Shown: positions 26,778 to 37,188 of the stretch, in pieces
Layout: each line of letters starts with the position of its first letter
Position numbering within the stretch: position 1 is the first letter of the stretch
Source: Phycisphaerales bacterium
GTDB lineage: Bacteria; Planctomycetota; Phycisphaerae; UBA1845; UTPLA1
DNA: 64,000 bases
Reading direction: 5' to 3'
Assembly: GCA_020639075.1 (NCBI GenBank)
Contig: JACKHI010000001.1
Location: forward strand, 1,364,001-1,428,000
Program-made: the position numbers and the translations under genes
Notes under the pieces: model-generated
The model's input: only the letters and a program-made list of their open reading frames with translations
Databases searched by the model: none
Told to the model about the DNA's origin: nothing

Positions 26778-27251
26778 ATGCCCAACGTCAAGATCATCGG
26801 CGTCCACCCGCTCGACGTCACGGATGAGATGTACGATCAGGCCGTCACGGCGCAACACGGTCTGATTGCGCTCGACCTCGATCCGGAACGACGCGAGCGC
26901 GCCCTCGCAATGACGAACGCGGGGCTCTCATCGATCGTCCTTGTCGAACTCGTCATCACGGATCGCGAGCGCCACATGTACATGGGCGACTTCGGACAAT
27001 GCGCGTCAGGCGATACGCTCGGACCGAACGACGAAGTGGCCTACGGCGAGGTGTTTCTCAATCCGGAAGGCGACGCACGCATCGCGAACCACTACGAGGA
27101 CATCATTGGCGACACAGCGCGGATCGCGTTCTTCCTCCACGATTATCGTCCGCGTCGACCAATCCTGACGCCCTACGGTCCTGTCGCACCGCCGGTGCTG
27201 ACGCCGACGCCCATACGCCTCAAACGACTCGTTGAATACAGGCCGCGATAG
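26778..27251 (+). CDS. hypothetical cytoplasmic protein
   Basis: 157 residues, no signal peptide or membrane segment. It opens PNVKIIGVHPLDVTDEMYDQAV and has VLVELVITDRERHMYMGDFGQ and VFLNPEGDARIANHY, then a Pro-rich tail ending PTPIRLKRLVEYRPR. No family recognised. It is tightly linked to the secreted protein upstream and 62 bp from the YkgJ-type gene downstream, all on the plus strand. Confidence 0.65.
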   Translation: MPNVKIIGVHPLDVTDEMYDQAVTAQHGLIALDLDPERRERALAMTNAGLSSIVLVELVITDRERHMYMGDFGQCASGDTLGPNDEVAYGEVFLNPEGDARIANHYEDIIGDTARIAFFLHDYRPRRPILTPYGPVAPPVLTPTPIRLKRLVEYRPR

Positions 27252-27313
27252 ACCGAATCACAATTTGCGGCGCGCGTCGCCATGCCAATTCGAAGGGACA
27301 CACACCGACGCCG

Positions 27314-28606
27314 ATGAAGCTGCCCGTCATCATCCCTGAAATCCGCTCGCAGGCGTGGAGTTGCCATGGTTGCACGAAATGCTGTCGCGAGTTGATTGTG
27401 CACCTGACGCGTGACGATCAGAAACGCATCGATCAGCAGCAATGGCGTTCAAAGCTCGGCGTCGCGCCCTATGTCAAACATCCCACGGGAATCGTGCTGA
27501 ACCACAACCCCGGCCAAGGTTGCGTCTTCCTGCTGCCCGACGGCAAGTGCAGGATTCATGCAGAGCTCGGCATGGACGCCAAGCCGTTCGCATGCAAGAT
27601 CTATCCATTCACGCTGGAGCGTGAAGGCGACGCCGTTCGCGTCGGTCTTCGATTCGACTGCCCGACAGTCACGAAGAGCGATGGAAATCCCCTGCCGTCG
27701 CATCGTCGCGAACTGCAGGCCCTCTCCGACAAGATCGGCAAGGATCTGCCTGCCTTGTACAGGCCCGATCCCGAGGCAATCGCATTCTCGGCCGCGCTCT
27801 CGATCGATCGCGGAACGCTGGATCGAATCGTCGGCAGATTCGACAAGTGGATCGGCGACAACCGGCGAAGCATCAATGATCGAATCTCAGGGCTCGTGTC
27901 CGTTGTTTCCATTCTGAACAATGCCGACGCGCAGAAGTTCGACGGGCCTCGGCTCGCCGAACTGATCGACATGCTCGTCAACGACCTTCCGGCCGGCGCC
28001 GCGGATGGCGGCGCCCCGATCCTCGAACCCTCTCGATCGCAGTTGAAGCTCCTTCGCCAGGCGGCGTTCGCGTACGGCAGTTTCATCCGGTTCGATGAGT
28101 CTCGCATGGGATTGTGGAAGTCGATGCGGTTTCGACTCGCACAACTGAGACACGCCAGGAACATGACGGCGGGTAGCGGCCGCATCCCTTCGCTGGCATG
28201 TGATGACATCGTGGCGACGTTCGAGAATCTTCGCGCCGTGCGACCGATCGCTCCGGAAAACTCTCGCGACGCCGACGAACTGCTGACGCGTTACCTGCAG
28301 GCGCGTATCGCGAATCGCGGCGCCTTCGGTCGTCACTACTACGGCTGGCCCGTTCTGGCGGGCTTGAACGCAACGCTGCTTGCGCTTGCCGTCATCGGCT
28401 GGTTCGCCCGCAGGTCCGCGGCCGGCGCGGGCCGCGATCGACTTTCGACGCAGGACGTTCGCGACGCACTCATGATTGTGGATCGAAGCGCCGGAAGATC
28501 GCCGGAATTGGGAGCCAGATCCTCGCGGCTCCGACTCCGGTATCTGACCCAGGAGAACGGACTACAGCGTCTGATCGCTCACCATGCGATCGTTTCTGAT
28601 GCTTGA
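27314..28606 (+). CDS. YkgJ-family cysteine-cluster (zinc/iron-chelating) protein
   Basis: 430 residues. The N-terminal domain has the family's Cys pattern: CHGCTKCCRELIVHL near residue 17, then GCVFLLPDGKCRIHAELG and PFACKIYPF near 75-97 and a Cys in RFDCPT, suitable for binding a Zn2+ or Fe-S centre. The C-terminal 290 residues are mostly helical, with one hydrophobic segment (WPVLAGLNATLLALAVIGWF) that may be a membrane anchor. The reaction carried out by this family is not established. It ends the run of plus-strand genes from 26020. Confidence 0.8.
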   Translation: MKLPVIIPEIRSQAWSCHGCTKCCRELIVHLTRDDQKRIDQQQWRSKLGVAPYVKHPTGIVLNHNPGQGCVFLLPDGKCRIHAELGMDAKPFACKIYPFTLEREGDAVRVGLRFDCPTVTKSDGNPLPSHRRELQALSDKIGKDLPALYRPDPEAIAFSAALSIDRGTLDRIVGRFDKWIGDNRRSINDRISGLVSVVSILNNADAQKFDGPRLAELIDMLVNDLPAGAADGGAPILEPSRSQLKLLRQAAFAYGSFIRFDESRMGLWKSMRFRLAQLRHARNMTAGSGRIPSLACDDIVATFENLRAVRPIAPENSRDADELLTRYLQARIANRGAFGRHYYGWPVLAGLNATLLALAVIGWFARRSAAGAGRDRLSTQDVRDALMIVDRSAGRSPELGARSSRLRLRYLTQENGLQRLIAHHAIVSDA

Positions 28607-28704
28607 CGCGATTTCACCGGAGGTGGACTGACAAGAAACGCGCGACGCCGACGAAAACTATCGACGCCGACCGAAGTTTCGGGATATGATCCAACTTCAA
28701 CGAC

Positions 28705-29565
28705 ATGAGTCTCTCTCCATTACAACTCGCGGAGCTGTTTACGGGGCTCGTCCGGAAGCACCCGATTCGCGCTGTGCACATCGCCGGCGACACACTGGAA
28801 CCGCCGGAACTGGCCTTTGTCGTCCACTTCCCGATTCTCGCGATCCCCATTCGGGGGCAATACGAAGTCGAGATCGAGAGGGACAATGAGATCGTCAAGA
28901 TTCGCGCAAAGCCGGGAGAGGCGATTTTCTCACCGCCGGACTGCTGGACGAAGCCGACTTGGCGCCCGCCCATGGAGGCGATTCACCTCACGTTCGGCAA
29001 GCAGCACGTCGGCGCCAGCCGGGTCGTCAGCCGGCGCGGGACGGACAGTGCCGTGAATGCGGAAAAGCTCGCAGTGCCCAGATCTTTCGGCGGCCCGGCC
29101 CACAAGACGCTCGACGCCATTCTCGAAATCGTGCGCAACGATCGAAAATCGCCCGCATTGTCACATCTGTCGAACGGATTGATCTACTGCATCGCGCACG
29201 AGTTGCGAAGGTCCGGCACGGATACGACGAGCAAATCCCGGCGACTGTATCAGAATCTGTGCGTCTTTCTTCAGCACAACTATCACGAGCCCGTCACGCG
29301 GGACTCGGTCGCAGGGCGCTTCCGAATCACGCCGAACCACGTCTCACGCATCTTCAAATCAGAGGGAAACACACGTTTTACCGACTACCTGACGGCGGTT
29401 CGAATTGATCGCGCAAAGCTGCTCCTGCGTCGGTATCCATTCACTGTCAGTGAAGTTGCAGTGCGTTGCGGATTCGCCGACGTCGGATATTTCTGTCGCG
29501 TGTTCAAGCGTGTGACGCGGCAATCGCCGAGCGCGTATCGAAATACGATTCCCCAAGGCGAATGA
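28705..29565 (+). CDS. AraC-family transcriptional regulator
   Basis: 286 residues. Residues 1-110 are a cupin-like sensor domain (PILAIPIRGQYEVEIERDNE, AKPGEAIFSPPDCWTKPTW). The C-terminal AraC domain, about 185-283, has both helix-turn-helix units: DSVAGRFRITPNHVSRIFKSE and VSEVAVRCGFADVGYFCRVFKR, with the conserved GFxDxxYFxRxFKR motif. It binds DNA; the ligand is unknown. It may control the neighbouring genes, the nearest on the same strand being the pseudopilin 274 bp downstream. Confidence 0.9.
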   Translation: MSLSPLQLAELFTGLVRKHPIRAVHIAGDTLEPPELAFVVHFPILAIPIRGQYEVEIERDNEIVKIRAKPGEAIFSPPDCWTKPTWRPPMEAIHLTFGKQHVGASRVVSRRGTDSAVNAEKLAVPRSFGGPAHKTLDAILEIVRNDRKSPALSHLSNGLIYCIAHELRRSGTDTTSKSRRLYQNLCVFLQHNYHEPVTRDSVAGRFRITPNHVSRIFKSEGNTRFTDYLTAVRIDRAKLLLRRYPFTVSEVAVRCGFADVGYFCRVFKRVTRQSPSAYRNTIPQGE

Positions 29566-29752
29566 GGCCGGATTCTCCCCGAAAAACGGTTGCATAAGAA
29601 GTATGCAGGTGCCGCGCGCGCGAATATCTGAGCAGCGCGAACAGTTACATCTGTGAGGGGTCATGGATGCACGATTCTGCGCTCCGCCGAGCTAGATTGT
29701 TACAATCGTCCATTCAATGACTCGATTCTCACGCTTCTGGACGATTGTTTGA

Positions 29753-29839
29753 TCGTATAAAATGCATCAATCAGCAAGGGGCGACCGACACATATTAAGA
29801 CGGACCCAGGGAGATCCATCCCTTTTTCGGAGGTGCCGT
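29753..29839 (+). promoter_or_regulatory. probable promoter and leader of the pseudopilin gene
   Basis: The A+T-rich 29690-29770 ends in TATAAAAT at 29755-29762, a good -10-like sequence. The ribosome site GGAGG is at 29829-29833, close to the ATG at 29840. Confidence 0.35.
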
Positions 29840-30757
29840 ATGCCTGAGCGAAGATCAGCGTTTACCCTACTCGAACTTCTGGTCGTCATTGCCATCATTG
29901 CGATTCTGATCAGCGTTCTGCTGCCGTCGCTCAGCGCAGCCCGGGCAAACGGTCAGTCGCTCCTGTGTGGAACGCACATGCGGGAGCTCTCCGCGGCGCT
30001 TTATCTGTACGCGACCGACAACGGTGTCTACAGCCCGTGCCTCGACAATTACTCGGCCGCAGGCATCTCCGCGGACCCGTATGGTCTCGATTGGCTCGGC
30101 ATCGGCAACCAGCGCGGCGGTTCTTTCAACCCGGGAATCAAGGAAGACCCCGGCTCGGGGAATCCTCAGGGTTTCGCGGCCGCACCGAGGTTCGGCCTCA
30201 TTTGGACGTATTATCAAAACGCGGACATGGTCCTCTGTCCGACGGACATCGCCGGCAAATGGACGCCAAATGAACTGGCGCCGGCCGGCAACGGAAAATT
30301 CAGCTACACGATGTTCTCCACGCTCGGTCTGCGATCTCCGGAACGTATTCCGGCGGCGTCGCATTTCGAGAGCGCCCAGAACATTTCCGCCTCGAACGTC
30401 CCGATCTTCGTCGAAGAGCATCCGAACGGAATCAACAATTCGAACAAGGAAGGCAACTTCGGGGCGTTTCGCGGCCCCGGCAACATGCCCGGGCCCGATG
30501 AGGGCGACATCCTGGTTTCGCGCCACTACCCGTTTACCGCGCGCCCCGGGATCAAGCCGGGTACGTCCGGAATCACGACGTTCGTTCAGGGGTCGTCGAA
30601 TGTGGGATTCGCCGACGGTCACGTCGAACGCCTCAAGCCCAACTTCGGCATCGGCGCGAGCGCGCTTCAGACGCAGCCCAACCTTCTGCCTAACAACATC
30701 GTCGGACTTCACTACAGGTACGGCGTGAAATTCGAACTCCTGGCGGTCAGACGCTAG
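29840..30757 (+). CDS. type IV pseudopilin-like protein with FADGH motif
   Basis: 305 residues from the ATG at 29840. A prepilin leader (MPERRSA, then FTLLELLVVIAIIAIL) marks it as a type II secretion/type IV pilus-like substrate cleaved and methylated by a prepilin peptidase. The C-terminal half has VGFADGHVERL, the motif of the very abundant planctomycete pseudopilins (H-X9-DG type). The globular domain between is Gly/Asn/Pro rich. No other pilus genes are nearby, as is common for this expanded family, so its role is unknown. Confidence 0.88.
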   Translation: MPERRSAFTLLELLVVIAIIAILISVLLPSLSAARANGQSLLCGTHMRELSAALYLYATDNGVYSPCLDNYSAAGISADPYGLDWLGIGNQRGGSFNPGIKEDPGSGNPQGFAAAPRFGLIWTYYQNADMVLCPTDIAGKWTPNELAPAGNGKFSYTMFSTLGLRSPERIPAASHFESAQNISASNVPIFVEEHPNGINNSNKEGNFGAFRGPGNMPGPDEGDILVSRHYPFTARPGIKPGTSGITTFVQGSSNVGFADGHVERLKPNFGIGASALQTQPNLLPNNIVGLHYRYGVKFELLAVRR

Positions 30758-31091
30758 CGCTGACCGGTCGTCACGCTCGGCATACGCCCGGGCTGTCATA
30801 TGCATACGAAACTCGCCCGCCGCGCCGGCCCCCTCGACGGCGCATCGGAGGCGACATACTCAGATCGAGGGTGCGTATCAAGGGGGATTCGCATTTTTAC
30901 TCCGCGCACGGTCCCGCTCACGCGAATTCTGCGACCCCGCGGAATGACTGAATCCACTGCATTTGGTGGTTCCATGTCTCGTTCCATGAGTGAGTATTCG
31001 ATGCGAAAGCCGAACACGGCGTCGAGCCAACGCCGACACAAGAATCCGGGGCTTTCGCCATCTAATCGTTTCTTCTGAAAGGAGAAGACTA
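30758..31091. other. intergenic region before the large Cys-rich gene
   Basis: 334 bp without a convincing gene. The frame of the next gene stays open through part of it but lacks a signal sequence and ribosome site. AAAGGAG is present just before the chosen ATG. Confidence 0.4.
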
Positions 31092-34000
31092 ATGCTGAGA
31101 GGAAAGAGAGACCCTGAAGGCTGTTGTTGGCTTCCAAATCAATGGAGTCGAACAGCCGGCCGCTACGCCGCAGCGATCGTCATCGCCTGCGCCGTCGGCG
31201 TGCAACAAGCACAAGCGCAACCGGCAAACGACGACTGCTCGACCCCGACGCCTCTGACCACAGGCGTGGCGACGGTTGGTTCGACGCTCAATGCGACGGG
31301 CGCGGACATCAGTCAGTTCTGCTTCAACTCGCCGGACACGAACGATGTCTGGTTCTCATGGATCGCGGACTGCACAGCTGACGTGACTGTGTCGACTTGC
31401 GGCAGCGCCTTCAACACGACGTTGAGCGTCTTCGAACCGCCCTGCAGCGAGTTCATGTTCGATTTCGCGTGCAACGACGACAGTTGCGGTCTTCAATCTC
31501 AGTTGATTTTCCCGGCGACCTCCGGAAACACCTATTTGATCCGGCTGGCGGGCGTCAACGGCGCGACCGGCAATTATACAATCACCGTCACGTGCCCGCC
31601 GATCGGCGCCTGTTGTATCGGCCAGGACTTCTGCCAGGAGAACATGCTGGAGACGGACTGCGATCAGTTCTTCGGCGTATTCCTCGGCAACGGGTCGGAT
31701 TGCAGCGGGTCCGAGTGCGCATCCGGCGCATGCTGCACGCCGTCCGGATGCGTGAACGGCAGCGATGATGTCACGTGTGCGGGCAGCGGCGGCACATTCC
31801 AGGGCTACGGCTCGACGTGCGCCACGACGACATGCCCCGAGTTCGGCGCCTGCTGCGGCTTCGCCGACGGCATGTGCACTGATCTGACGGAAGCGGACTG
31901 CACCGGCATCGGCGGCAACTACCTGGGCGACGCCACAACATGTTCGATCGACGGCGCGGTCTGTGCGACGGGCGCATGCTGCTCGACATCGACGGGCTGC
32001 AGCCAGACGGACTTCGGCGGTTGCGGCCTCATCGGCGGCACCTTCTTCGGCGGCGGCACATCCTGTGCCGATCGCGTCTGCAACGAAGATTGCGACACGG
32101 CGATTGTCGTCGACAGCGTTCCCTACGTGAATCAGATCGACAACGCCCCGGCGGCCAACGGCGCCGCAGGCGAGTACGGAAGCTGCGACGGAGCGGTCGG
32201 CGCCGTCGGTCACGACGTCTGGTACAAATGGACGCCGTCCGCGGATTGCGAAGCAACCGTCTCCTGGACGCCGCTCGTCGGACAGGACAACGTCCTGATC
32301 GTCTGGCAGGGCGAGGACTTCGACTGTGCTTCGGGGAATTTCAACAACCTGAACACCGCGATATATGAAGTCGATTGCCAGGAGTGCAACAGCGCCATCG
32401 AGACCTGCCCGGACGATGATGCGCCCGAAGTATCGACATTCTTCGCTTCAGCCGGCACGACCTACTGGTTCCAGTGCGGCCAGGAAGGCGCGTTCCCGGA
32501 TGCCGGCGGACTCAGCGAATTCTCCATCACATGTTCGACGGTCACCGGCGGCTGCTGCGTCGGCGGTATCTGCACGGAACAATTCCCCACGCAATGTGAA
32601 GCGAACGGCGGCCTGTACGCGGGCGACGGTACGGATTGCTCAGGCGGCTGCCCCGGCGGCGCCTGCTGCGAGACCGCCGGCACGTGCGCTACCTATGCCA
32701 CGCAAACGGCTTGCGAAACCGCCGGCGGCGTCTGGCAAGGTGACGGTGTGGACTGCATCAACGTCAACTGCGGTGGCGCCTGCTGCGTTCCCGGCTCCTG
32801 CATTGATGCGGGCTCCGAAAGCCTCTGCCTCAACATGGGCGGCACCTACGCCGGCAACGGCACGACGTGTGCGACGACTGTCTGCAACGACGACTGCGCC
32901 GATGCCATCGCGATATCCGGCGGCATCACATACGTCGGCACAAACGTCGGCTCCACGGGCGAGGACGCCGATACGTCCTGCGTGTCGGGCGACGTTAACG
33001 CGGTCTGGTATTCCTGGGTGGCTGAATGCACGGACTCCGTCGCAGTCAGCCTCTGCGGCAGCAGCTTCGACACAACGCTGGGCGTTTACGATGCCTGCGG
33101 CGGACTTGAAATCGCCTGCAACGACGACAACGCCGGCCCCTGCGGCGGCGGCCCCGGAACGATTTCGAACCTGAACTTCGATGCGATCCAAGGCACGACC
33201 TACTGGATTCGCGTTTCTGGCTGGAACGGCGCTCAGGGCGTCTTCAATCTGAGCGTCACGTGCCCGCCGTTCGGCGCCTGCTGCATCATGGGCTCGTGCT
33301 CGGACCTTTCGATCAATGACTGCAACACAGCCGGCGGAACGTTCCTGGGAGGCGGTACGGACTGTGTGACCAACGGTATGACCTGTACAGTCGGCGGCTG
33401 CTGCCTCCTTGATGGCACCTGCTCCGACGGCGTCACGGAGGCCAACTGCCTCACGATGAACGGACAGTACCTTGGCGGCGCGACGGAATGCTCGACGTCC
33501 ACTTGCTCGCCCGTCGGCGCCTGCTGCACCAGCGGTGTCTGCGAAGTCTCATTCCAGAACGACTGCGCCGCGGGCGGCGGCAGCTTCCTCGGCGAAGGCA
33601 CAGCCTGCGACGCGAACGCGTGCATGGGCGCCTGCTGCTTCGAAAATGCCTGCACGATCGAAGACCAGGCCAACTGCGAAGGCGCCGGCCAGATCTTCTG
33701 GGGGCCGGGCTCGACATGTGACAACATCATCTGTCCGGGGCCCGGATTCGTTCAGCTCAACAATAACTGGAACGGCATCGCCCATCCGTCTGAACAGGGT
33801 GATCCGGACCGGCTGCCGGGCTACCGAACCATCGGCGATCGCGGTCTGGTGCTCGACACGGCGACGTCGGTCGGCGGCGGCACCTACAGCGTCCTTTCCG
33901 GCAACCTCCAGTTCAGCTTCGAAACCCGCCCCGACGTTGTCGACATGATCATGATCGGTCGACGAAGCGTGAATCCGAATCCGTGGGACGACGTCAACGA

Positions 34001-36062
34001 CGGGTTGGCCGACAACATCGGCATCGCCCCCACTTGGGATCCGACTGGCGGTACGGGCACTGTCACAACCAACACAACGACGCTCAACCCCGTCGTCGTC
34101 GTTGGTGACGACTTCGAAATCGGCGTGCTCAGCCACGGCACGGAAGGCGGCGGTCGATTCAATATGACATTGACCTTCACGGACCTGACGACAATCACAA
34201 CGCAGGTTCACGCCCCCGACTGGTTCGCCAACGGCAATGCCACGCCCGATGCACCAGGCGGCGCACTCGCGACGCAGGCACTGCTGACGCCGGCCCCATT
34301 GAGCGGCGGCGACGGTTTCGACGCCGTTGCGGCACATGATCGGGCGGAGGCGGGCGCGCCTTTGAACCTGACGAAGTCCACGATGACTCGCGCTTCGATC
34401 CTCGCGGCGACGGGCACCGATGTGTCGGGCAAGTCGCTCCAATCGATCACGTTTGACGCGTGGATTGGAAGCACCTTCTCGGCCGGCGGCATCTACGCCG
34501 TCTCCATGGCCGTACCGGGCGCCTGCTGTCTGCCGGATGGCAACTGTTCGGAAGGCGTGCGCAGCGACTGCATCAATGCCGGCGGCATCTACCAGGGCGA
34601 CGGCACGGAATGCGCCGTTGTCGGTGCGGATTGTGCCATCGGTGCATGCTGCTTCACGAACGGAACCTGTGCGGATGACTATCAGGCTTCGACGTGTGTA
34701 TCAGAAGGCGGCTTCTACCTCGGCTCCGGTACGATGTGTGCAACATCATCGTGCCCGCCGACCGGTGCCTGCTGCAATCAGAGCACATTTGAGTGCACGA
34801 TCGACTTCGGTTCAGCCTGCACCAACGCCGGCAACTTCTACAGCGGCGATGGTTCCGACTGCACATTCGGTTGCGACTGCAACAACAATTCGACGCTCGA
34901 CCTGTTTGAATTGCTGCCGTCCACCGACTGCAACGACAACGGTACGCTCGACGAGTGCGAGACGCCGAACCCGAGCACAGTCGGCGCCTGCTGCATCGAC
35001 GAAGTCTGCTCGCTCGAGACGGATGGCGACTGCGCGACGGCCGGCGGTATCTTCTTCGGATACTGCACCGACTGCAGCCAGATCATCTGCCCCGGCGAAG
35101 GCTATGTGGACCTGGACTTCAACTGGAACGGCGTCGTCCATCCGGGTGAGTCGAACATGCCGGACGCCCTGGAGGGTTATCGCTCAATCAGCGACCGAGG
35201 TCTCATCTTCGGAAGTGCAAACTCCGTGGGCGGCGTCAACGGCATTCTGACGTCGGGCAATCTGACCTACTACATGCGGCAACTGGGTGGACCGTCGCTG
35301 GATATCATCCACATCGGAGGCCGAGGCAACGCCTGGGATCTGACGGTCGATGGTGACAACGTCGGCGTACGGCCGAACTGGGATCCGAGCACGGGCACGG
35401 GCCAGAACACGCCGACATCAGTGTCAACCTTCCCGCCGACGCCGGTTCTCAACAGCTCGTTCGAACTCGGCGTTCTCTACAATGCCGGCAACGGCGGCGG
35501 AAACTTCCGGATGACGCTCGGGTTCACGGATGCGTCCACGGTCAGCGTCACGCTGAACGCTCCGGACTGGTTCGCGAACAACAACGGCTCGCCGTCGGCG
35601 CCCCAGACGGGCGTTGCGACGCAAGCCAAGCTGCCCGGACCGCTCTCGTCGGGCGACGGATTCGCCGCCGCCTCTGACAACGACAGGGGCAACCCGGATC
35701 AGCCGCTGAATTGCATTCAGGCGGTTGTCACGGCCGCATCGCTGCAGTCGGGACTCGGGTTCGATGTCACAGGTCGGCAGTTGAACTCCATCACCTTCGA
35801 CACGTTCCAAGGCGGAGGCGGCGCCGGCAATGCGGTCTTTGCCGTCAGCTACTACAACCCGACAACGGGCGCGTGCACGTGTCCTGGCGATGCGAACCTC
35901 GACAACCAGCTCGACGGTTCCGACGTCCAGAGCTTCGTGGATTGTCTGCTCGGCGGAATGGGCGACTGCTCATGTGCCGACGTGGACGGCATGAACGGCA
36001 CGGATATGGGCGACATCGCCGGCTTCGTCAGCAATCTGCTGGCAGGCCCGGCATGCCCGTAA
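31092..36062 (+). CDS. giant secreted Cys-rich GACC-module protein with dockerin-like C-terminus
   Basis: 1656 residues from the ATG at 31092, preceded by AAAGGAGAAG. Signal peptide to about residue 41 (QQAQAQ). The protein contains fifteen copies of a module of roughly 35-40 residues (GACC or GGCC, a GxC turn, Cys, GG, GxGTxC and a last Cys). Interspersed are three beta-sandwich domains opening DDC or DC with VWFSWIADC or VWYSWVAEC, resembling PPC-like domains. There are two copies of a domain beginning NNWNGIAHP or FNWNGVVHP, about 230 residues each. The end is a dockerin-like pair: GDANLDNQLDGSDVQSFV and ADVDGMNGTDMGDIAGFV, each a Ca2+-binding loop. Expected disulfide-bonded and extracellular; function unknown. 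Confidence 0.88.
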   Translation: MLRGKRDPEGCCWLPNQWSRTAGRYAAAIVIACAVGVQQAQAQPANDDCSTPTPLTTGVATVGSTLNATGADISQFCFNSPDTNDVWFSWIADCTADVTVSTCGSAFNTTLSVFEPPCSEFMFDFACNDDSCGLQSQLIFPATSGNTYLIRLAGVNGATGNYTITVTCPPIGACCIGQDFCQENMLETDCDQFFGVFLGNGSDCSGSECASGACCTPSGCVNGSDDVTCAGSGGTFQGYGSTCATTTCPEFGACCGFADGMCTDLTEADCTGIGGNYLGDATTCSIDGAVCATGACCSTSTGCSQTDFGGCGLIGGTFFGGGTSCADRVCNEDCDTAIVVDSVPYVNQIDNAPAANGAAGEYGSCDGAVGAVGHDVWYKWTPSADCEATVSWTPLVGQDNVLIVWQGEDFDCASGNFNNLNTAIYEVDCQECNSAIETCPDDDAPEVSTFFASAGTTYWFQCGQEGAFPDAGGLSEFSITCSTVTGGCCVGGICTEQFPTQCEANGGLYAGDGTDCSGGCPGGACCETAGTCATYATQTACETAGGVWQGDGVDCINVNCGGACCVPGSCIDAGSESLCLNMGGTYAGNGTTCATTVCNDDCADAIAISGGITYVGTNVGSTGEDADTSCVSGDVNAVWYSWVAECTDSVAVSLCGSSFDTTLGVYDACGGLEIACNDDNAGPCGGGPGTISNLNFDAIQGTTYWIRVSGWNGAQGVFNLSVTCPPFGACCIMGSCSDLSINDCNTAGGTFLGGGTDCVTNGMTCTVGGCCLLDGTCSDGVTEANCLTMNGQYLGGATECSTSTCSPVGACCTSGVCEVSFQNDCAAGGGSFLGEGTACDANACMGACCFENACTIEDQANCEGAGQIFWGPGSTCDNIICPGPGFVQLNNNWNGIAHPSEQGDPDRLPGYRTIGDRGLVLDTATSVGGGTYSVLSGNLQFSFETRPDVVDMIMIGRRSVNPNPWDDVNDGLADNIGIAPTWDPTGGTGTVTTNTTTLNPVVVVGDDFEIGVLSHGTEGGGRFNMTLTFTDLTTITTQVHAPDWFANGNATPDAPGGALATQALLTPAPLSGGDGFDAVAAHDRAEAGAPLNLTKSTMTRASILAATGTDVSGKSLQSITFDAWIGSTFSAGGIYAVSMAVPGACCLPDGNCSEGVRSDCINAGGIYQGDGTECAVVGADCAIGACCFTNGTCADDYQASTCVSEGGFYLGSGTMCATSSCPPTGACCNQSTFECTIDFGSACTNAGNFYSGDGSDCTFGCDCNNNSTLDLFELLPSTDCNDNGTLDECETPNPSTVGACCIDEVCSLETDGDCATAGGIFFGYCTDCSQIICPGEGYVDLDFNWNGVVHPGESNMPDALEGYRSISDRGLIFGSANSVGGVNGILTSGNLTYYMRQLGGPSLDIIHIGGRGNAWDLTVDGDNVGVRPNWDPSTGTGQNTPTSVSTFPPTPVLNSSFELGVLYNAGNGGGNFRMTLGFTDASTVSVTLNAPDWFANNNGSPSAPQTGVATQAKLPGPLSSGDGFAAASDNDRGNPDQPLNCIQAVVTAASLQSGLGFDVTGRQLNSITFDTFQGGGGAGNAVFAVSYYNPTTGACTCPGDANLDNQLDGSDVQSFVDCLLGGMGDCSCADVDGMNGTDMGDIAGFVSNLLAGPACP

Positions 36063-36093
36063 CGGCCTAGTCAGTTCACGACCTTTTACACCG

Positions 36094-36133
36094 GCCGGTC
36101 GCTCTCGAATCCGAGAGCGGCCGGCTTTTTTTT
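36094..36133 (+). terminator. rho-independent terminator of the Cys-rich gene
   Basis: Stem about 36094-36106 with 36113-36125 (one wobble) and a short AATC-type loop, followed by nine Ts. It starts about 30 bp after the stop. Confidence 0.9.
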
Positions 36134-36291
36134 TGATAGCTCCTCCCCCGGGATTCCGTTCCATACGACGCAGTGGTCGCCCCTCGCACTGCATGGGGAC
36201 GCCCCGACATACCCTTTTGTCGACTTGGGGGATATGAATACTCGGGCTCGAGACTCGGGCTTCGATGAGCATGTTGATCACCGGCGATTCG

Positions 36292-37188
36292 TCAGTAACC
36301 CGCGTAGGGATCGGGTTCGTAGTGAAGCACGACGGGAACGAACGCCGCCGCCAGGACGGCGAGCACAACGGCGAACTGAATCACGCCGACGACGATCGGT
36401 CCTTTGCTCCGAACGCCGGGAATGTGGGAAACCAACACGCCCCATGGCGCGGCCATCAGAATGACGAGCGTGTGTACTGGAACGTCGTCGAGAAACAACG
36501 TGTGAACGATAAAGAAACCGGCGAGGAGAAGCAGCGGAAAATTGCCGCCCGCGTCGGAAACGAGTTTCGGCGTTCGACGTAGCAGAATCTGACTCAGGAA
36601 CACACCGCCGACTGCCGCCGCAAGCGTCGCCGTCGCAAAGAAGTGCGTTGCACTCCCAAGCAGGAACAGCGTGATCGCCGAAACCGTGCATACAACGGCG
36701 ACGATTCCAGGCCACAGCCGCCCCGCCGACGAATGACCACATCGGGCGAGCGCTAACGCCCAGACGCTGCACACGATGGGTGCGCCGAAAATCCAGGCAA
36801 GAGCTGTCGATCGCTCCATTGCGGCCAGCGCCCGCACTGACATCACGACAAATCCCGCAAACAAGAACACTCGGACGTTCTCGTCGATCCACTCTCGCGA
36901 TTTGCGCGATGAGGAAACCGGGAGTAGCACGATTGAGGCAATCGCGAACAACATCAACCATTGCCAACCTTCGACAAGTCGAATGCTGTCCGGAAAATGC
37001 ACGCCGAAATACAACGCCTGACCGGTCAACATGCCGATGCCGATCGCTACGATTCCGGGCCATTGCCCAATCCGCGAATCATCCTTTCGATTCCGGACCA
37101 ATGCGCCGATCCCGAGTGCGATCGCGAATGCAAGTACCAACGGAACGACGGCGATCTTGACAACCATCAGGAGTTCTTCACGACTCAT
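36292..37188 (-). CDS. polytopic membrane protein, hypothetical
   Basis: 298 residues from the ATG at 37188, with AAGGG ten bases upstream. About nine hydrophobic segments cover most of the length (VVKIAVVPLVLAFAIALGIG, FLFAGFVVMSVRALAAM, LWPGIVAVVCTVSAITLF, VGVIQFAVVLAVLAAAFVP) with short charged loops. There is no recognised catalytic or transport motif. It is an inner-membrane protein of unknown role. Nothing nearby on the same strand suggests a partner. Confidence 0.75.
   Translation of the reverse strand: MSREELLMVVKIAVVPLVLAFAIALGIGALVRNRKDDSRIGQWPGIVAIGIGMLTGQALYFGVHFPDSIRLVEGWQWLMLFAIASIVLLPVSSSRKSREWIDENVRVFLFAGFVVMSVRALAAMERSTALAWIFGAPIVCSVWALALARCGHSSAGRLWPGIVAVVCTVSAITLFLLGSATHFFATATLAAAVGGVFLSQILLRRTPKLVSDAGGNFPLLLLAGFFIVHTLFLDDVPVHTLVILMAAPWGVLVSHIPGVRSKGPIVVGVIQFAVVLAVLAAAFVPVVLHYEPDPYAGY

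Noticed and set aside
31356..34442. Several long minus-strand frames in the Cys-rich gene
   Set aside because: They mirror the repetitive coding strand and are Arg/Ala/Asp rich without signals.
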